Source: JAKEGK01 sp036507695 (GTDB taxonomy: Bacteria > Pseudomonadota > Gammaproteobacteria > SZUA-152). Taken from it: 10,752 nt of DNA. A model generated the notes under the pieces. It was not told the origin of the DNA. It ran no database searches and worked only from the letters and a program-made list of their open reading frames with translations. The translations under genes were made by a program, and so were the position numbers. Of this stretch, positions 1-6,306 are shown piece by piece (the first letter of the stretch is position 1; each line of letters starts with the position of its first letter). The stretch lies in contig DATCIR010000154.1 in assembly GCA_036507695.1 (NCBI GenBank), positions 1-10,752 on the forward strand, given 5' to 3'.

Positions 1-2
1 TA

Positions 3-1235
3 TCGGATGACAGCAGAATCGAGTCGCGCCTTAAACTTGCAATGGTTTGCTTTGCAGCGGGAAGATTTGAATCAAAATTGGGCGAGAGTGCAGGTGCTGA
101 AATGTTTCGTGAGTCGGTTGATCTATTGCGCGGATGTGTACGGCAACAACCGGTTTATCGATACCGAGACACTCTAGCATCTGTGTGTTTGTTTGCAGGA
201 CAGTCTGCTTTTGATTGGAATGCGTATGACGATGCTGATGGATATTTTCGTGAGGCTATCGAGCAGCGCCGCGCAATACTTGATGTTTCCCCTACTTCGG
301 CGGCAAGGCGTGAGCTTGCTAAAGCGCTACAAGAGCGGGCAAGCGGACTGTTGCACACGAATGTGGTGACCGAGGCAGAGCAGGTACTCCGGGAGTCGAA
401 ACAACTCTATCAGCATGTCATAGAACATGAGGCAATACCGGCTGACTATTCCGATTTTGCACTTGTGTGTTTCGGGCTAGCTGAGATTCATGAATCACGC
501 GGTCAGTCAAGTGATGCGTGTTCGCTATACAAACTCGTGATACAAGTATTATTGAATCAAAAAGACGCTAACCAGAACTCGCAGAGTTTACAATCCTTGG
601 TTCATGCTCATATATGGGTAGCTACCTACGCCGATCACGACGGCGATGCCTATTCGGCATCAAATCATCTGCAAGAGTCGCTGCGACTGAGCCTCCGACT
701 TTTGCAAAAAGATTCATCGGAGGAAAACTTAGTAGACTTTCTTCAGCTTACGATTAATTCCTACGCTTACCTCTCGACTAGTGGAATTACGCCTGATGTT
801 CAACTTCTAGAGTCCTGTGCTGAGCTAGTAAGAAAAACTAGCACGCGAGATGAGTCACATGCGACATCATTCATGTGCGTGGCTGTACTCGCCTTACTGG
901 CCATCGTGGGTGTAACGATTCCAGTGGAATCCCGGAGCGGATTACTCAAGCAAGCGCAGACAACGTTAGAAAGAATAAAAGCACGGGGACTCAATGGTGT
1001 AGCGCCTGAGGTTCACGCAATGACCATGATTGCAGGTCACGAAGCCGAAGTAAGTCTCGGTTGGATTGAAGTGTCACCGCATCAACGCTGCGCGCATTTG
1101 AAGCAGATTGAAACACTTTTTCGCAATACGTGGGATGAAGATCTGGCTGACATCGCACCTAAGGCCATGCAATATTTGGCTGGTTTACGCAGCCGATGGG
1201 GTTGTGATTCAACTGGTTCGCAACTGCTTCAATAA
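3..1235 (+). CDS. TPR-like helical-repeat protein, 3' part
   Basis: The frame is open from the first bases of the window to a TAA at 1235, and in-frame codons precede the first ATG at 42, so this is probably the C-terminal part of a longer protein. The visible ~410 residues are almost wholly amphipathic helices with TPR-like spacing, for example around 90-230 (FREAIEQRRAILDVSP, LRESKQLYQHVIE, SNHLQESLRLSLRLL). A hydrophobic run near residues 278-296, counted from the ATG at 42, could be a buried repeat helix or a membrane segment. No catalytic domain is visible. TPR tails of this type occur in large Ser/Thr kinases and signalling ATPases, but the N-terminal part that would decide the function is missing. 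The function is therefore unassigned, with scaffold or protein-binding as the most that can be said. If it is complete, the start would be ATG 42, which has no clear ribosome binding site. Confidence 0.6.
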   Translation, partial: SDDSRIESRLKLAMVCFAAGRFESKLGESAGAEMFRESVDLLRGCVRQQPVYRYRDTLASVCLFAGQSAFDWNAYDDADGYFREAIEQRRAILDVSPTSAARRELAKALQERASGLLHTNVVTEAEQVLRESKQLYQHVIEHEAIPADYSDFALVCFGLAEIHESRGQSSDACSLYKLVIQVLLNQKDANQNSQSLQSLVHAHIWVATYADHDGDAYSASNHLQESLRLSLRLLQKDSSEENLVDFLQLTINSYAYLSTSGITPDVQLLESCAELVRKTSTRDESHATSFMCVAVLALLAIVGVTIPVESRSGLLKQAQTTLERIKARGLNGVAPEVHAMTMIAGHEAEVSLGWIEVSPHQRCAHLKQIETLFRNTWDEDLADIAPKAMQYLAGLRSRWGCDSTGSQLLQ

Positions 1236-1385
1236 ACTGGTTGAAACTGGGTCAGTACCGAATTTGAGATAATAATAGAGGTCTTCGAGCTCTTTAATCA
1301 GTTTTTGGCATGTTTGCGGATTAGGAATCTGGACGCCTGGCCAAATATTAAGATTTGCCAAAGAGCGCAAACGGGAACTGGCTAC
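1209..1385 (-). pseudogene. Possible gene fragment on the minus strand
   Basis: Read on the minus strand, this interval is open for about 58 codons and ends in TGA, overlapping the last ~27 bases of the TPR-like gene tail to tail. The translation looks protein-like: it contains IWPGVQIPNPQTCQKL followed by a helix-like IKELEDLYYYLKFG. There is no ATG and the frame is closed upstream by TAA just before the deacetylase start, so it would be a 5'-truncated remnant of an unknown gene. Part of it (minus strand of 1283-1299) resembles the window's GATTAAAG-type repeat, so a chance open frame is also possible. I recognise no family. Confidence 0.25.
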
Positions 1386-1388
1386 TTA

Positions 1389-2310
1389 ATGGATAATTAC
1401 TACCGCCCACAGTACAACATTGATCTTGGATTATTGAATTACCTCCATCCTTTCGATGGCCGTAAGTTCAAGCATGTCTATGAGGCGATAAAAAATCTGC
1501 CGGGCATTGTCATCAAGTCACCGGCCGCGCCTGTGCCGCAGGAACTGATTCATTCGACGACGAATGTGTTGTTGGTTCGAATGGTGAGAGAGAAGCGTTA
1601 TATCTTGCGCGCATTGGAAGTACCGTACCTACCGTTATTACCATTTTCTTTCATTGATAACAGGGTGCTATTGCCGATGCGTTGGGGGGGTGGCGGAAAC
1701 GCTTACTGCGGCAACGCAGGCATTGGCCGGGACAAACTGCTGGAACATGGCGGGTGGTTATCATCATGCCAGTCCACAGAATGCTGAAGGGTTTTGTATC
1801 TATAATGACATCACGATCACCCATCATGAATTGGTAAGCAAAGGGCTGTTGCCGGCATCCGACAAGATATTGATTGTGGATATCGATGCGCATCAAGGTA
1901 ATGGCAATGCCTATTACTTTATGGAAAACAGCAACGTTACCCCGCTGGATATCTATAATGATGACATTTACCCGCGCATGCCATCGCCTAAAGCACGTGT
2001 TGATATCGGTGTGCCGCTGCATTCTGGCGCCAATGGCGCGCATTACCTGAATGCACTGCACAACGGGCTGAATCAAATTAAAGGTACCTACCGTCTTGCT
2101 TTTGTGATTGCCGGTACGGATGTGCTGGCGGTTGATCCGCTGGGCGGTCTAGATCTGACGATGGATGACTGCGTGGCGCGCGACAAAGTGTTGTTGGAAA
2201 AGCTGCGTAACTTGTCTATCCCCTTTGTGGTGCTGGGTGGTGGCGGCTATTCAAAAGACAGCGCCAAGGTCATTAGCAAGAGCATTGCTGCGTTATACCA
2301 GGAGAAGTAG
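1389..2310 (+). pseudogene. Class IV (HDAC11-like) histone-deacetylase family protein, frameshifted
   Basis: These are two overlapping frames of one gene. The 5' frame (ATG 1389) encodes the family N-terminus including LLNYLHPFDGRKF and FIDNRVLLPMRW; the 3' frame carries the rest of the fold. Zinc and catalytic residues of the arginase/deacetylase fold are present: paired His codons at 1762-1767 (GGYHHASPQ), Asp 1885 and His 1891 in DIDAHQGNG, Asp 2119 in AGTDVLAVDPLGG, and GGGGYS near 2236. The spacing and the AGTD...LGGL motif resemble HDAC11-type bacterial deacetylases, which remove acyl groups from lysines or small amines. The frame changes at seven G (1684-1690). With six G the reading becomes MRWGVAETLT and joins the two halves into one ~306-residue protein, the usual length. 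So either the gene is a recent pseudogene or this is a homopolymer sequencing error. Substrate unknown. The upstream in-frame TTG at 1305 is a less likely start, because the family begins close to the YNIDLGLLNY segment. Confidence 0.85.
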
Positions 2311-2344
2311 TTCTAAGTACAAAAGGGCTTTGGCTAGTTAGAAT

Positions 2345-2455
2345 ATGCGAGAATTAGCAGGATTCGTTGCTGATATTGTTGAGCGGCCCGAAGCGGCGAT
2401 GGAAGAGTTTAGGAGCGTGGAAGAGGTGCTGGCAAGGAATGAGGCGACTGGATAA
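2345..2455 (+). pseudogene. 36-residue ORF, probable gene-tail remnant
   Basis: This ATG-to-TAA frame encodes 36 acidic, helix-rich residues starting MRELAGFVADIVERPEAAM and including VEEVLARN near the end. No good ribosome binding site precedes it. The 17-base stretch 2417-2433 (GTGGAAGAGGTGCTGGC) recurs exactly at 9818-9834 in the same reading frame, where only the last dozen codons survive after an upstream stop. The simplest reading is that both are C-terminal tails of one gene family, left behind by deletion or cassette insertion. I do not recognise the parent family. It lies 32 bases upstream of the RhuM/Fic gene and could alternatively be a small leader gene for it. Confidence 0.35.
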
Positions 2456-2487
2456 GATGCTAATTTTTCAATGACGGTGAAATACAC

Positions 2488-3540
2488 ATGACACGGGAAA
2501 TGCCGCAAACTGGGGAAGTCCACATCTATCAGACTGCCGATGGCGGCTCGGCTGTGGATGTGCGCCTGGAGCAGGATACGGTTTGGCTGACTCAGGCGCA
2601 GATCGCTGATTTATTTGGCACCAAACGGCCCGCGATTACCAAACATTTAAGCAACATATTTAAAAATAAAGAGTTAAACAAGGATTCAGTATGTTCCATT
2701 TTGGAACATACTGCCGCGGACGGTAAACGGTATAAAACCCAATACTACAATCTGGATGCGATTATCTCCGTGGGCTATCGGGTCAATTCAGTCAATGCCA
2801 CCCGGTTCCGTATTTGGGCCAATCAGGTGCTCAAGGATTACCTGGTCAAGGGCTATGCGCTGAATGAAAAGCGGCTCAAGCAGCAAACCGAGCAGATTCA
2901 GGAGTTGGAGAAAACCCTTAAACTCTTTCAAAACGTGGTGAGTGATACCCTGAGCCAGACCGAAGCGACCGGCTTGTTGCGGGTAATCACCGATTACACC
3001 CAGACGTTTATTCTGCTGAATCAGTACGACAGCAGCCGGCTGTCGATCGAAGCGCTGGATCGCAATATCACCTACGAAATTCAGCTTGACGAGGCGCTAT
3101 CGGCAATTGAAGAGCTCAAGAAAGTGCTCATTACCAAAAATGAAGCTACGCCATTGTTTGGTAATCGCAAGGACGACAGTTTTGCCGGTGTGTTGGGTAA
3201 CATCGTGCAGAGCTTTGGCGGTGAATATCTTTACCCCAGCATAGAAGAGCAGGCGGCTAATTTACTTTACATGGTAATCAAAAATCATCCTTTTATGTAC
3301 AGGATGTACGGTATGCAGCGGGCGCATGGACGCGCAGGAGCTGCTACGGACGGCAATAAACGCATCGGTGCGTTTCTGTTTATCTGGTTTTTGCAACGTA
3401 ACAAGCATAATTTGAAAACCAATGGCGAGGCCAAGATAAATGATAACGCGCTAACCGCCTTGGCTCCGCTGGTCGCGCAAAGCGATCCACAGCAGAAGGA
3501 AATCATGATTCCGTTGATTATTAACTTGATTCGGGGTTAG
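2488..3540 (+). CDS. RhuM-family protein with Fic/DOC domain, split Fic motif
   Basis: The 350-residue product has an N-terminal RhuM-type segment (about 10-120: IYQTADGGSAVDVRL, VWLTQAQIADLFGTKR with helix-turn-helix character, YYNLDAIISVGYRVNS), a coiled-coil-like linker (about 125-150), and a C-terminal Fic/DOC domain (about 155-350). Fic enzymes usually transfer AMP or phosphate to hydroxyl side chains of proteins, using the histidine and Asp/Glu of HPFx(D/E)GNxR. Here H267-P268-F269 is followed by 17 extra residues (270-286) before T287-DGNKR-I. Removing them would give HPFTDGNKR, a normal motif, so an in-frame insertion has separated the catalytic His from the phosphate-binding loop. 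Activity is therefore doubtful. The start is ATG 2488, with GGTGA seven bases upstream; ATG 2500 is an alternative. RhuM/Fic proteins often sit beside restriction-modification or toxin genes, and that is the setting here. A long stem-loop follows the stop codon. Confidence 0.88.
   Translation: MTREMPQTGEVHIYQTADGGSAVDVRLEQDTVWLTQAQIADLFGTKRPAITKHLSNIFKNKELNKDSVCSILEHTAADGKRYKTQYYNLDAIISVGYRVNSVNATRFRIWANQVLKDYLVKGYALNEKRLKQQTEQIQELEKTLKLFQNVVSDTLSQTEATGLLRVITDYTQTFILLNQYDSSRLSIEALDRNITYEIQLDEALSAIEELKKVLITKNEATPLFGNRKDDSFAGVLGNIVQSFGGEYLYPSIEEQAANLLYMVIKNHPFMYRMYGMQRAHGRAGAATDGNKRIGAFLFIWFLQRNKHNLKTNGEAKINDNALTALAPLVAQSDPQQKEIMIPLIINLIRG
3295..3345 (+). repeat. 51-bp in-frame insertion inside the Fic motif
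   Basis: Between the codons for HPF (ending 3294) and TDGNKR (starting 3346) lie 51 extra bases, exactly 17 codons with no stop. The inserted peptide (MYRMYGMQRAHGRAGAA) is Arg/Met/Ala-rich, unlike the rest of the protein. Internally the DNA has a repeated TGTAC (3297 and 3306), and its GCAGCGGGCGCATGGACGCG stretch resembles, from memory, a class of short intergenic repeats in gammaproteobacteria. By analogy with palindromic elements that insert in frame into Rickettsia genes, it may be a mobile small repeat. The identity as a repeat is inference; the extra length inside the motif is seen directly. Confidence 0.6.
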
Positions 3541-3549
3541 CACTGACAT

Positions 3550-3611
3550 GATTAAAGCGGATTAAAGGACTCGTGATTAAAGGACTCGGAGTTCTTTAAT
3601 CCGCTTTAATC
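3550..3611. repeat. Long imperfect palindrome after the RhuM/Fic gene
   Basis: Bases 3550-3572 pair with 3589-3611 over 23 positions with one mismatch (left arm begins GATTAAAGCGGATTAAAG). The 16-base loop contains another GATTAAAGGACTC unit. The palindrome starts 9 bases after the TAA of the RhuM/Fic gene and could form a strong hairpin in RNA from either strand, but no T run follows, so termination is only possible. It is one member of the window's GGAGTCCTTTAATC repeat family. Confidence 0.8.
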
Positions 3612-3698
3612 CGAAAATACGAGCACATCGATAATGGCTGGTATCGGGAATACGGCGGGAAGATTGCGTTTGAAACGGAGTATTTGAAGGACAGGTAA
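3606..3698 (+). pseudogene. Gene-tail fragment ending EYLKDR
   Basis: The frame that emerges from the palindrome at 3550-3611 encodes RKYEHIDNGWYREYGGKIAF and then ETEYLKDR before TAA TAA at 3696-3701. It has no start codon and is protein-like in composition. The same frame reopens after the stops with KGGPYYADGPEALANRWKG and continues into the next repeat without a recognisable domain. I read this as debris of one or two genes interrupted by repeat elements. No family recognised. Confidence 0.3.
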
Positions 3699-4032
3699 TA
3701 AAAAGGCGGACCCTATTACGCCGATGGTCCCGAGGCTCTAGCCAACCGATGGAAGGGAACGCCTTGGGCACGTAACAGGATTTACCCGCCGGTGGTAAAT
3801 CTATGCCGCAAAACGCGAAACTTCAAGGGTAAAAATCGATTAAAGAGCTCGGAGTCCTTTAATCCGGAGTCCTTTAATCGATGGTCGCGTCTGTCAGTTC
3901 GTAGAAAGGTGCCTTTCCGGTACGGTGATGGCTTAGGTTCTAACATTGATACCGTCCATTTCGCCGGCTTCCGGGTGAGCGCCGCCCAGGTGGTCACAGA
4001 CTTGCCATGCCTAGGGGATTCCGCAAGGTAGT
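3612..4032. other. Gene-poor stretch with debris and one palindromic repeat
   Basis: Apart from the tail fragment ending at 3698 and the palindromic repeat at 3835-3882, I see no supported gene here. Open frames exist on both strands, for example + 3702-4031 and a minus-strand frame running on across hipB and into hipA. However, they read straight through the repeat, lack ribosome binding sites, and have Arg/Ser-rich or Arg/Pro-rich compositions typical of shadow frames. The interval 3885-4030 is unique within the window and of unknown nature. Confidence 0.5.
3835..3882. repeat. GGAGTCCTTTAATC repeat, palindromic, with ATCGAT ends
   Basis: The arms ATCGATTAAAG (3835-3845) and CTTTAATCGAT (3872-3882) are exact inverted repeats. 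Between them lie AGCTCGGAGTCCTTTAATC and a second, tandem CGGAGTCCTTTAATC. The same core occurs at 3582-3600, 6066-6102 and 9742-9758. Confidence 0.8.
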
Positions 4033-4078
4033 GTCTTATATACAAGACATATACTATGATATGTCTTACACATAAGAC
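4033..4078. promoter_or_regulatory. Tandem operator palindromes of hipBA
   Basis: Two perfect inverted repeats of the form GTCTT-N6-AAGAC lie at 4033-4048 and 4063-4078, 30 bases apart, so about three helical turns on the same DNA face. TATGAT at 4055-4060 between them could serve as a -10 box; no strong -35 is visible. The second palindrome ends 14 bases before the hipB start. This matches the known arrangement in which HipB dimers, with HipA, bind spaced palindromes and repress their own promoter. Confidence 0.75.
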
Positions 4079-4092
4079 GTTCCGAGGAAGAA

Positions 4093-4431
4093 ATGGCCAA
4101 AACAAGTACCCGCAGCTATTCCCGTTATACCCGGCAGGCCCTGACCCTGCTGGGCAGGCTGGTGCGCGCCGGCCGCACCGAGCGGAAAATGAAAGCCCAG
4201 GAGCTGGCGGACCGGGCCGGGATTTCCCGCGACATGCTTTACCGTATCGAAAAAGGCGATCCGCGCTGCGAGTTGGGTGCGGCCTTTGAGGTGGCCGCGA
4301 TTGTGGGGGTGACCCTGTTCGAGCCCGAGCTGGCCGGCCTGCAGGCGCGCAGCCGGGAAACGGCGGATAAGCTGGCGCTGTTGCCGAAGGCCGTGCGCAA
4401 ACGGGCCACCGAGGTGAAGGATGACTTCTAG
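4093..4431 (+). CDS. hipB: HipB-like antitoxin and autorepressor (XRE-type HTH)
   Basis: The 112-residue protein has an XRE-type helix-turn-helix at about residues 25-75 (MKAQELADRAGISRDMLYRI, then EKGDPRCELGAAFEVAAIVG), preceded by a basic N-terminus and followed by a charged helical tail. GAGGAAG at 4083-4089 is the ribosome binding site for ATG 4093. The stop overlaps the hipA start by 11 bases, so the two genes are translationally coupled. By family knowledge HipB binds HipA, holds it inactive on operator DNA and represses the operon. It is somewhat longer than the ~88-residue E. coli HipB. GC-rich codon use, sharply different from the AT-rich promoter, fits a transferred module. Confidence 0.85.
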   Translation: MAKTSTRSYSRYTRQALTLLGRLVRAGRTERKMKAQELADRAGISRDMLYRIEKGDPRCELGAAFEVAAIVGVTLFEPELAGLQARSRETADKLALLPKAVRKRATEVKDDF

Positions 4432-5695
4432 CCCTGCCGGCGCCAAAGCGCCCCGCGAGGTATATGTCTGGATCTGGCTGCCGGGGCAGGTGGAGCCGGT
4501 GGTGGCTGGCCGTCTGGCGCCGGCGGCGAAGGGCCTGCAATTCAACTTTCAATTCAATTATGGCCAGAGTTACCTGGCGCGGCACGATGCGATTGCACTG
4601 TATACCCCGGAGCTGCCCCTGCAGCGCGGCAACCTGCCGCTGTTGCCGGGCCTGACCATGCCCAACTGTTTGCGTGATGGTTCACCCGATGCCTGGGGGC
4701 GGCGCGTGATCATCAATCGCCTGCTGGGTGTGAAAGGCCGGGATACCGACACCGCCGAGTTGGATGAGCTGAGCTATTTACTGGAATCGGGTTCCGACCG
4801 CAGCGGCGCCCTGGATTTTCAGCACTCGCCCACCGAGTATGTGCCGCGGCAGGCGGCGCTGGCGACGCTGGCGGAATTGCTGGAATCCGCCGAGCGGGTG
4901 GAGAAGGGGTTGCCGCTGCCGCCGGAACTCGCGCTGGCACTGCATCATGGGACGTCCATCGGTGGCGCGCGGCCCAAAGCCTTGATCACGGATAACGATC
5001 GCAAATACATCGCCAAGTTTTCCAGCACTACTGATCTGTACAATGTGGTGAAGACCGAGTTCATTGCCATGCGCCTGGCGGCGTTGGCGGGCATCGATGC
5101 CGCCCCGGTCAAACTCGCCCATGCCTCGGGCAAAAATGTGTTGCTGGTGGAACGCTTTGACCGGCAGTCCACACCGGCTGGCTGGCAACGCAAGGCCATG
5201 GTGTCGTCGCTGACCTTGCTGGGCCTGGACGAGATGATGGCCCGCTATGCCAGCTATGAACAATTGGCGGAGATCATTCGCCACCGCTTTGCGCAGCCGA
5301 AGCAGATGTTGCGCGAGCTGTTCGCGCGGCTGGTGTTCAATATCCTGTGCGGCAATACCGATGACCACGCCCGCAATCACGCCGCCTTCTGGGATGGGCG
5401 GCAATTGCGGCTGACCCCCGCTTATGACATTTGCCCGCAGCACCGTGCCGGTAACGAGGCCACTCAGGCGATGTTGATTCGGGGCGATAACCGCTTCAGC
5501 CGGCTGGAGGTGTGTTTGGCAGCGGCAAACCAGTTTCTTTTATCCGATGATGAGGCGCGCGCCATCATCGATGGCCAGATCGAAAGCATACGGACGCATT
5601 GGGACGCGGTGTGTGAAGAAGCCGGCCTCGCGGCGGTGGATAAGGCCCTGCTGTGGGGACGGCAGTTCCTGAATCCGTTTGCGTTTGAAGTTTGA
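4421..5695 (+). CDS. hipA: HipA-like serine/threonine protein kinase toxin
   Basis: The 424-residue product matches the HipA kinase fold in length and motif order. The N-terminal subdomain includes FNFQFNYGQSYLARHDAIAL. It is followed by the activation-loop-like TSIGGARPK (178-186), whose Ser179 corresponds to the autophosphorylated Ser of E. coli HipA. ATP-binding Lys199 lies in KYIAKFSS, and ERFDR follows further on. The catalytic loop GNTDDHARNH has Asp314 as likely catalytic base and Asn319 as metal ligand, and Asp336 in TPAYDICP is the second metal-binding Asp. All key residues are present, so it should be active. E. coli HipA phosphorylates glutamyl-tRNA synthetase, halts translation and promotes persistence; the target here is not known. 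It is translated from ATG 4421 inside the end of hipB. Confidence 0.92.
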   Translation: MTSSPAGAKAPREVYVWIWLPGQVEPVVAGRLAPAAKGLQFNFQFNYGQSYLARHDAIALYTPELPLQRGNLPLLPGLTMPNCLRDGSPDAWGRRVIINRLLGVKGRDTDTAELDELSYLLESGSDRSGALDFQHSPTEYVPRQAALATLAELLESAERVEKGLPLPPELALALHHGTSIGGARPKALITDNDRKYIAKFSSTTDLYNVVKTEFIAMRLAALAGIDAAPVKLAHASGKNVLLVERFDRQSTPAGWQRKAMVSSLTLLGLDEMMARYASYEQLAEIIRHRFAQPKQMLRELFARLVFNILCGNTDDHARNHAAFWDGRQLRLTPAYDICPQHRAGNEATQAMLIRGDNRFSRLEVCLAAANQFLLSDDEARAIIDGQIESIRTHWDAVCEEAGLAAVDKALLWGRQFLNPFAFEV

Positions 5696-5704
5696 AGGGG
5701 AAGT

Positions 5705-5860
5705 TTGAAGGATGAAATCGGATATTCCGAAGCGGACTTTTGTGTTTGCCAGGCGGGTATGTTTATTGCCCGCCTGCAAGACGATATTCATAACGAAGGG
5801 AATCGTCATCCCATCACAATTGAATTGCCACATCTTGATGCAAATAAAATATTGAATTAA
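5705..5860 (+). other. Small ORF(s) just after hipA, possible remnant
   Basis: Two overlapping small frames follow hipA. From TTG 5705, ten bases after the hipA stop and behind AGGGGA, 51 codons run to TAA 5860 (KDEIGYSEADFCVCQAGMF at the start, HPITIELPHLDANKILN at the end). From ATG 5712, 47 codons run to TGA 5855 and begin MKSDIPKRTFVFARRV, which loosely recalls the start of the 23S rRNA-intervening four-helix-bundle proteins but loses any similarity at once. Neither can be assigned. One may be a decayed gene with an indel near the hairpin at 5750. Low confidence that either is expressed. Confidence 0.25.
5750..5776. terminator. Hairpin downstream of hipA, possible terminator
   Basis: CAGGCGGG (5750-5757) and CCCGCCTG (5769-5776) form a perfect 8-bp GC-rich stem with an 11-base AT-rich loop, 55 bases after the hipA stop. 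No T run follows on either strand, so intrinsic termination is uncertain; 3' end protection or pausing are alternatives. Confidence 0.35.
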
Positions 5861-5873
5861 AGCGTAATTAAAG

Positions 5874-6102
5874 GGCTCGGCGTCGAATGGCACTTACTTA
5901 AAGAATGAGAGTTTATAAATAGCTTATTTGTTAGCCCTTATTTACATTCAATGAAATTCGTCATTGCGGCGGATGCCGGAATCCATGAAACTGCCACTAT
6001 TGTAGATTTTGGATCCCGGCTTTCGCCGGGAAGACGGCGGCTCTGAGCTTAAGTAAGTGCTATTCGGCTCGGAGTCCTTTAATCCACGGAGTCCTTTAAT
6101 CC
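5874..6102. repeat. GGAGTCCTTTAATC repeat interrupted by MITE-1
   Basis: Left of the element are GATTAAAG-like bases and GGCTCGGCGTC (5874-5884). Right of it are GGCTCGGAGTC (6066-6076) running on into CTTTAATCC, then a second tandem CGGAGTCCTTTAATCC to 6102. The two 11-bp flanks differ at one base and look like an aged target-site duplication. Confidence 0.65.
5885..6065. mobile_element. MITE-like element 1 (181 bp, no transposase)
   Basis: Terminal inverted repeats GAATGGCACTTACTTAA (5885-5901) and TTAAGTAAGTGCTATTC (6049-6065) match at 16 of 17 positions. No protein is encoded. The right end in reverse complement (through CTCAGAGCCGCCGTCTTCCC) matches the left end of the element at 9601, so both belong to one family in opposite orientation. 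The centre contains a second inverted structure, GTCATTGCGGCGGATGCCGG on the left and GGCTTTCGCCGGGAAGACG on the right. The 11-bp flanking duplication is the size expected for IS4-family insertions (10-12 bp); assignment to that family is inference. Confidence 0.75.
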
Positions 6103-6246
6103 AAAGCCCAAAGACTTAACTATATGAGCAGGGTGCGAGCCTGGTCGTCAAAGCGGTTAAACATCAGTCTTTCTGAGAATGCCAACCCAACCTGATCCTG
6201 GCCGGAACTCGGCTATGGTCAGAGCTACGGCAACTTAATGAGTCAC
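6103..6246. other. Short unassigned stretch before the mntA promoter
   Basis: No start-to-stop frame of note and no repeat is seen here. The phrase GGCTATGGTCAGAGCTACGG near 6213-6232 would read GYGQSYG, like the NYGQSYL of HipA, but the similarity is too short to call a hipA remnant. Confidence 0.4.
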
Positions 6247-6292
6247 TTGACATGTAGCATACCAATGCTATTCTTCATTCGCGAATCGCGAA
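6247..6292 (+). promoter_or_regulatory. Promoter with two operator-like palindromes for the mntA-hepT operon
   Basis: TTGACA (6247-6252) is a perfect -35 box, and TATTCT (6269-6274) follows at 16 bases as -10. Between the boxes TAGCAT-ACCA-ATGCTA (6255-6270) is a perfect inverted repeat. Just downstream of the -10, TTCGCGAATCGCGAA (6278-6292) is a near-perfect palindrome. Both sit where a repressor would block polymerase. The N-terminal winged-helix domain of the gene that follows is the obvious candidate regulator (inference). Confidence 0.65.
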
Positions 6293-6306
6293 CAGAGAAT
6301 CATTAA

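Noticed and set aside
3550..3882. CRISPR array or integron attC series
   Set aside because: The GGAGTCCTTTAATC units are irregularly spaced without unique equal-length spacers, and no attC core sites (GTTRRRY/RYYYAAC) bracket the cassettes.
3702..4031. Open + frame beginning KGGPYYADGPEALA and reading to TAG 4031
   Set aside because: The first ~30 codons look protein-like but there is no start codon near them, and the frame passes straight through the palindromic repeat; treated as debris rather than a gene.
3782..4585. Long minus-strand frame (267 codons) over the hipB/hipA start
   Set aside because: It lies antisense to hipBA, has Arg/Pro/Ala-rich content typical of a shadow frame in GC-rich DNA, runs through a repeat, and has no ribosome binding site.
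4778..5443. Minus-strand 221-codon frame inside hipA
   Set aside because: It is a complete shadow of hipA, whose kinase motifs are intact on the + strand; composition is Gln/Arg-rich with no domain.
6205..6240. HipA-like phrase GYGQSYG upstream of mntA
   Set aside because: Only seven residues resemble HipA NYGQSYL, with no supporting flanking similarity; could be chance.
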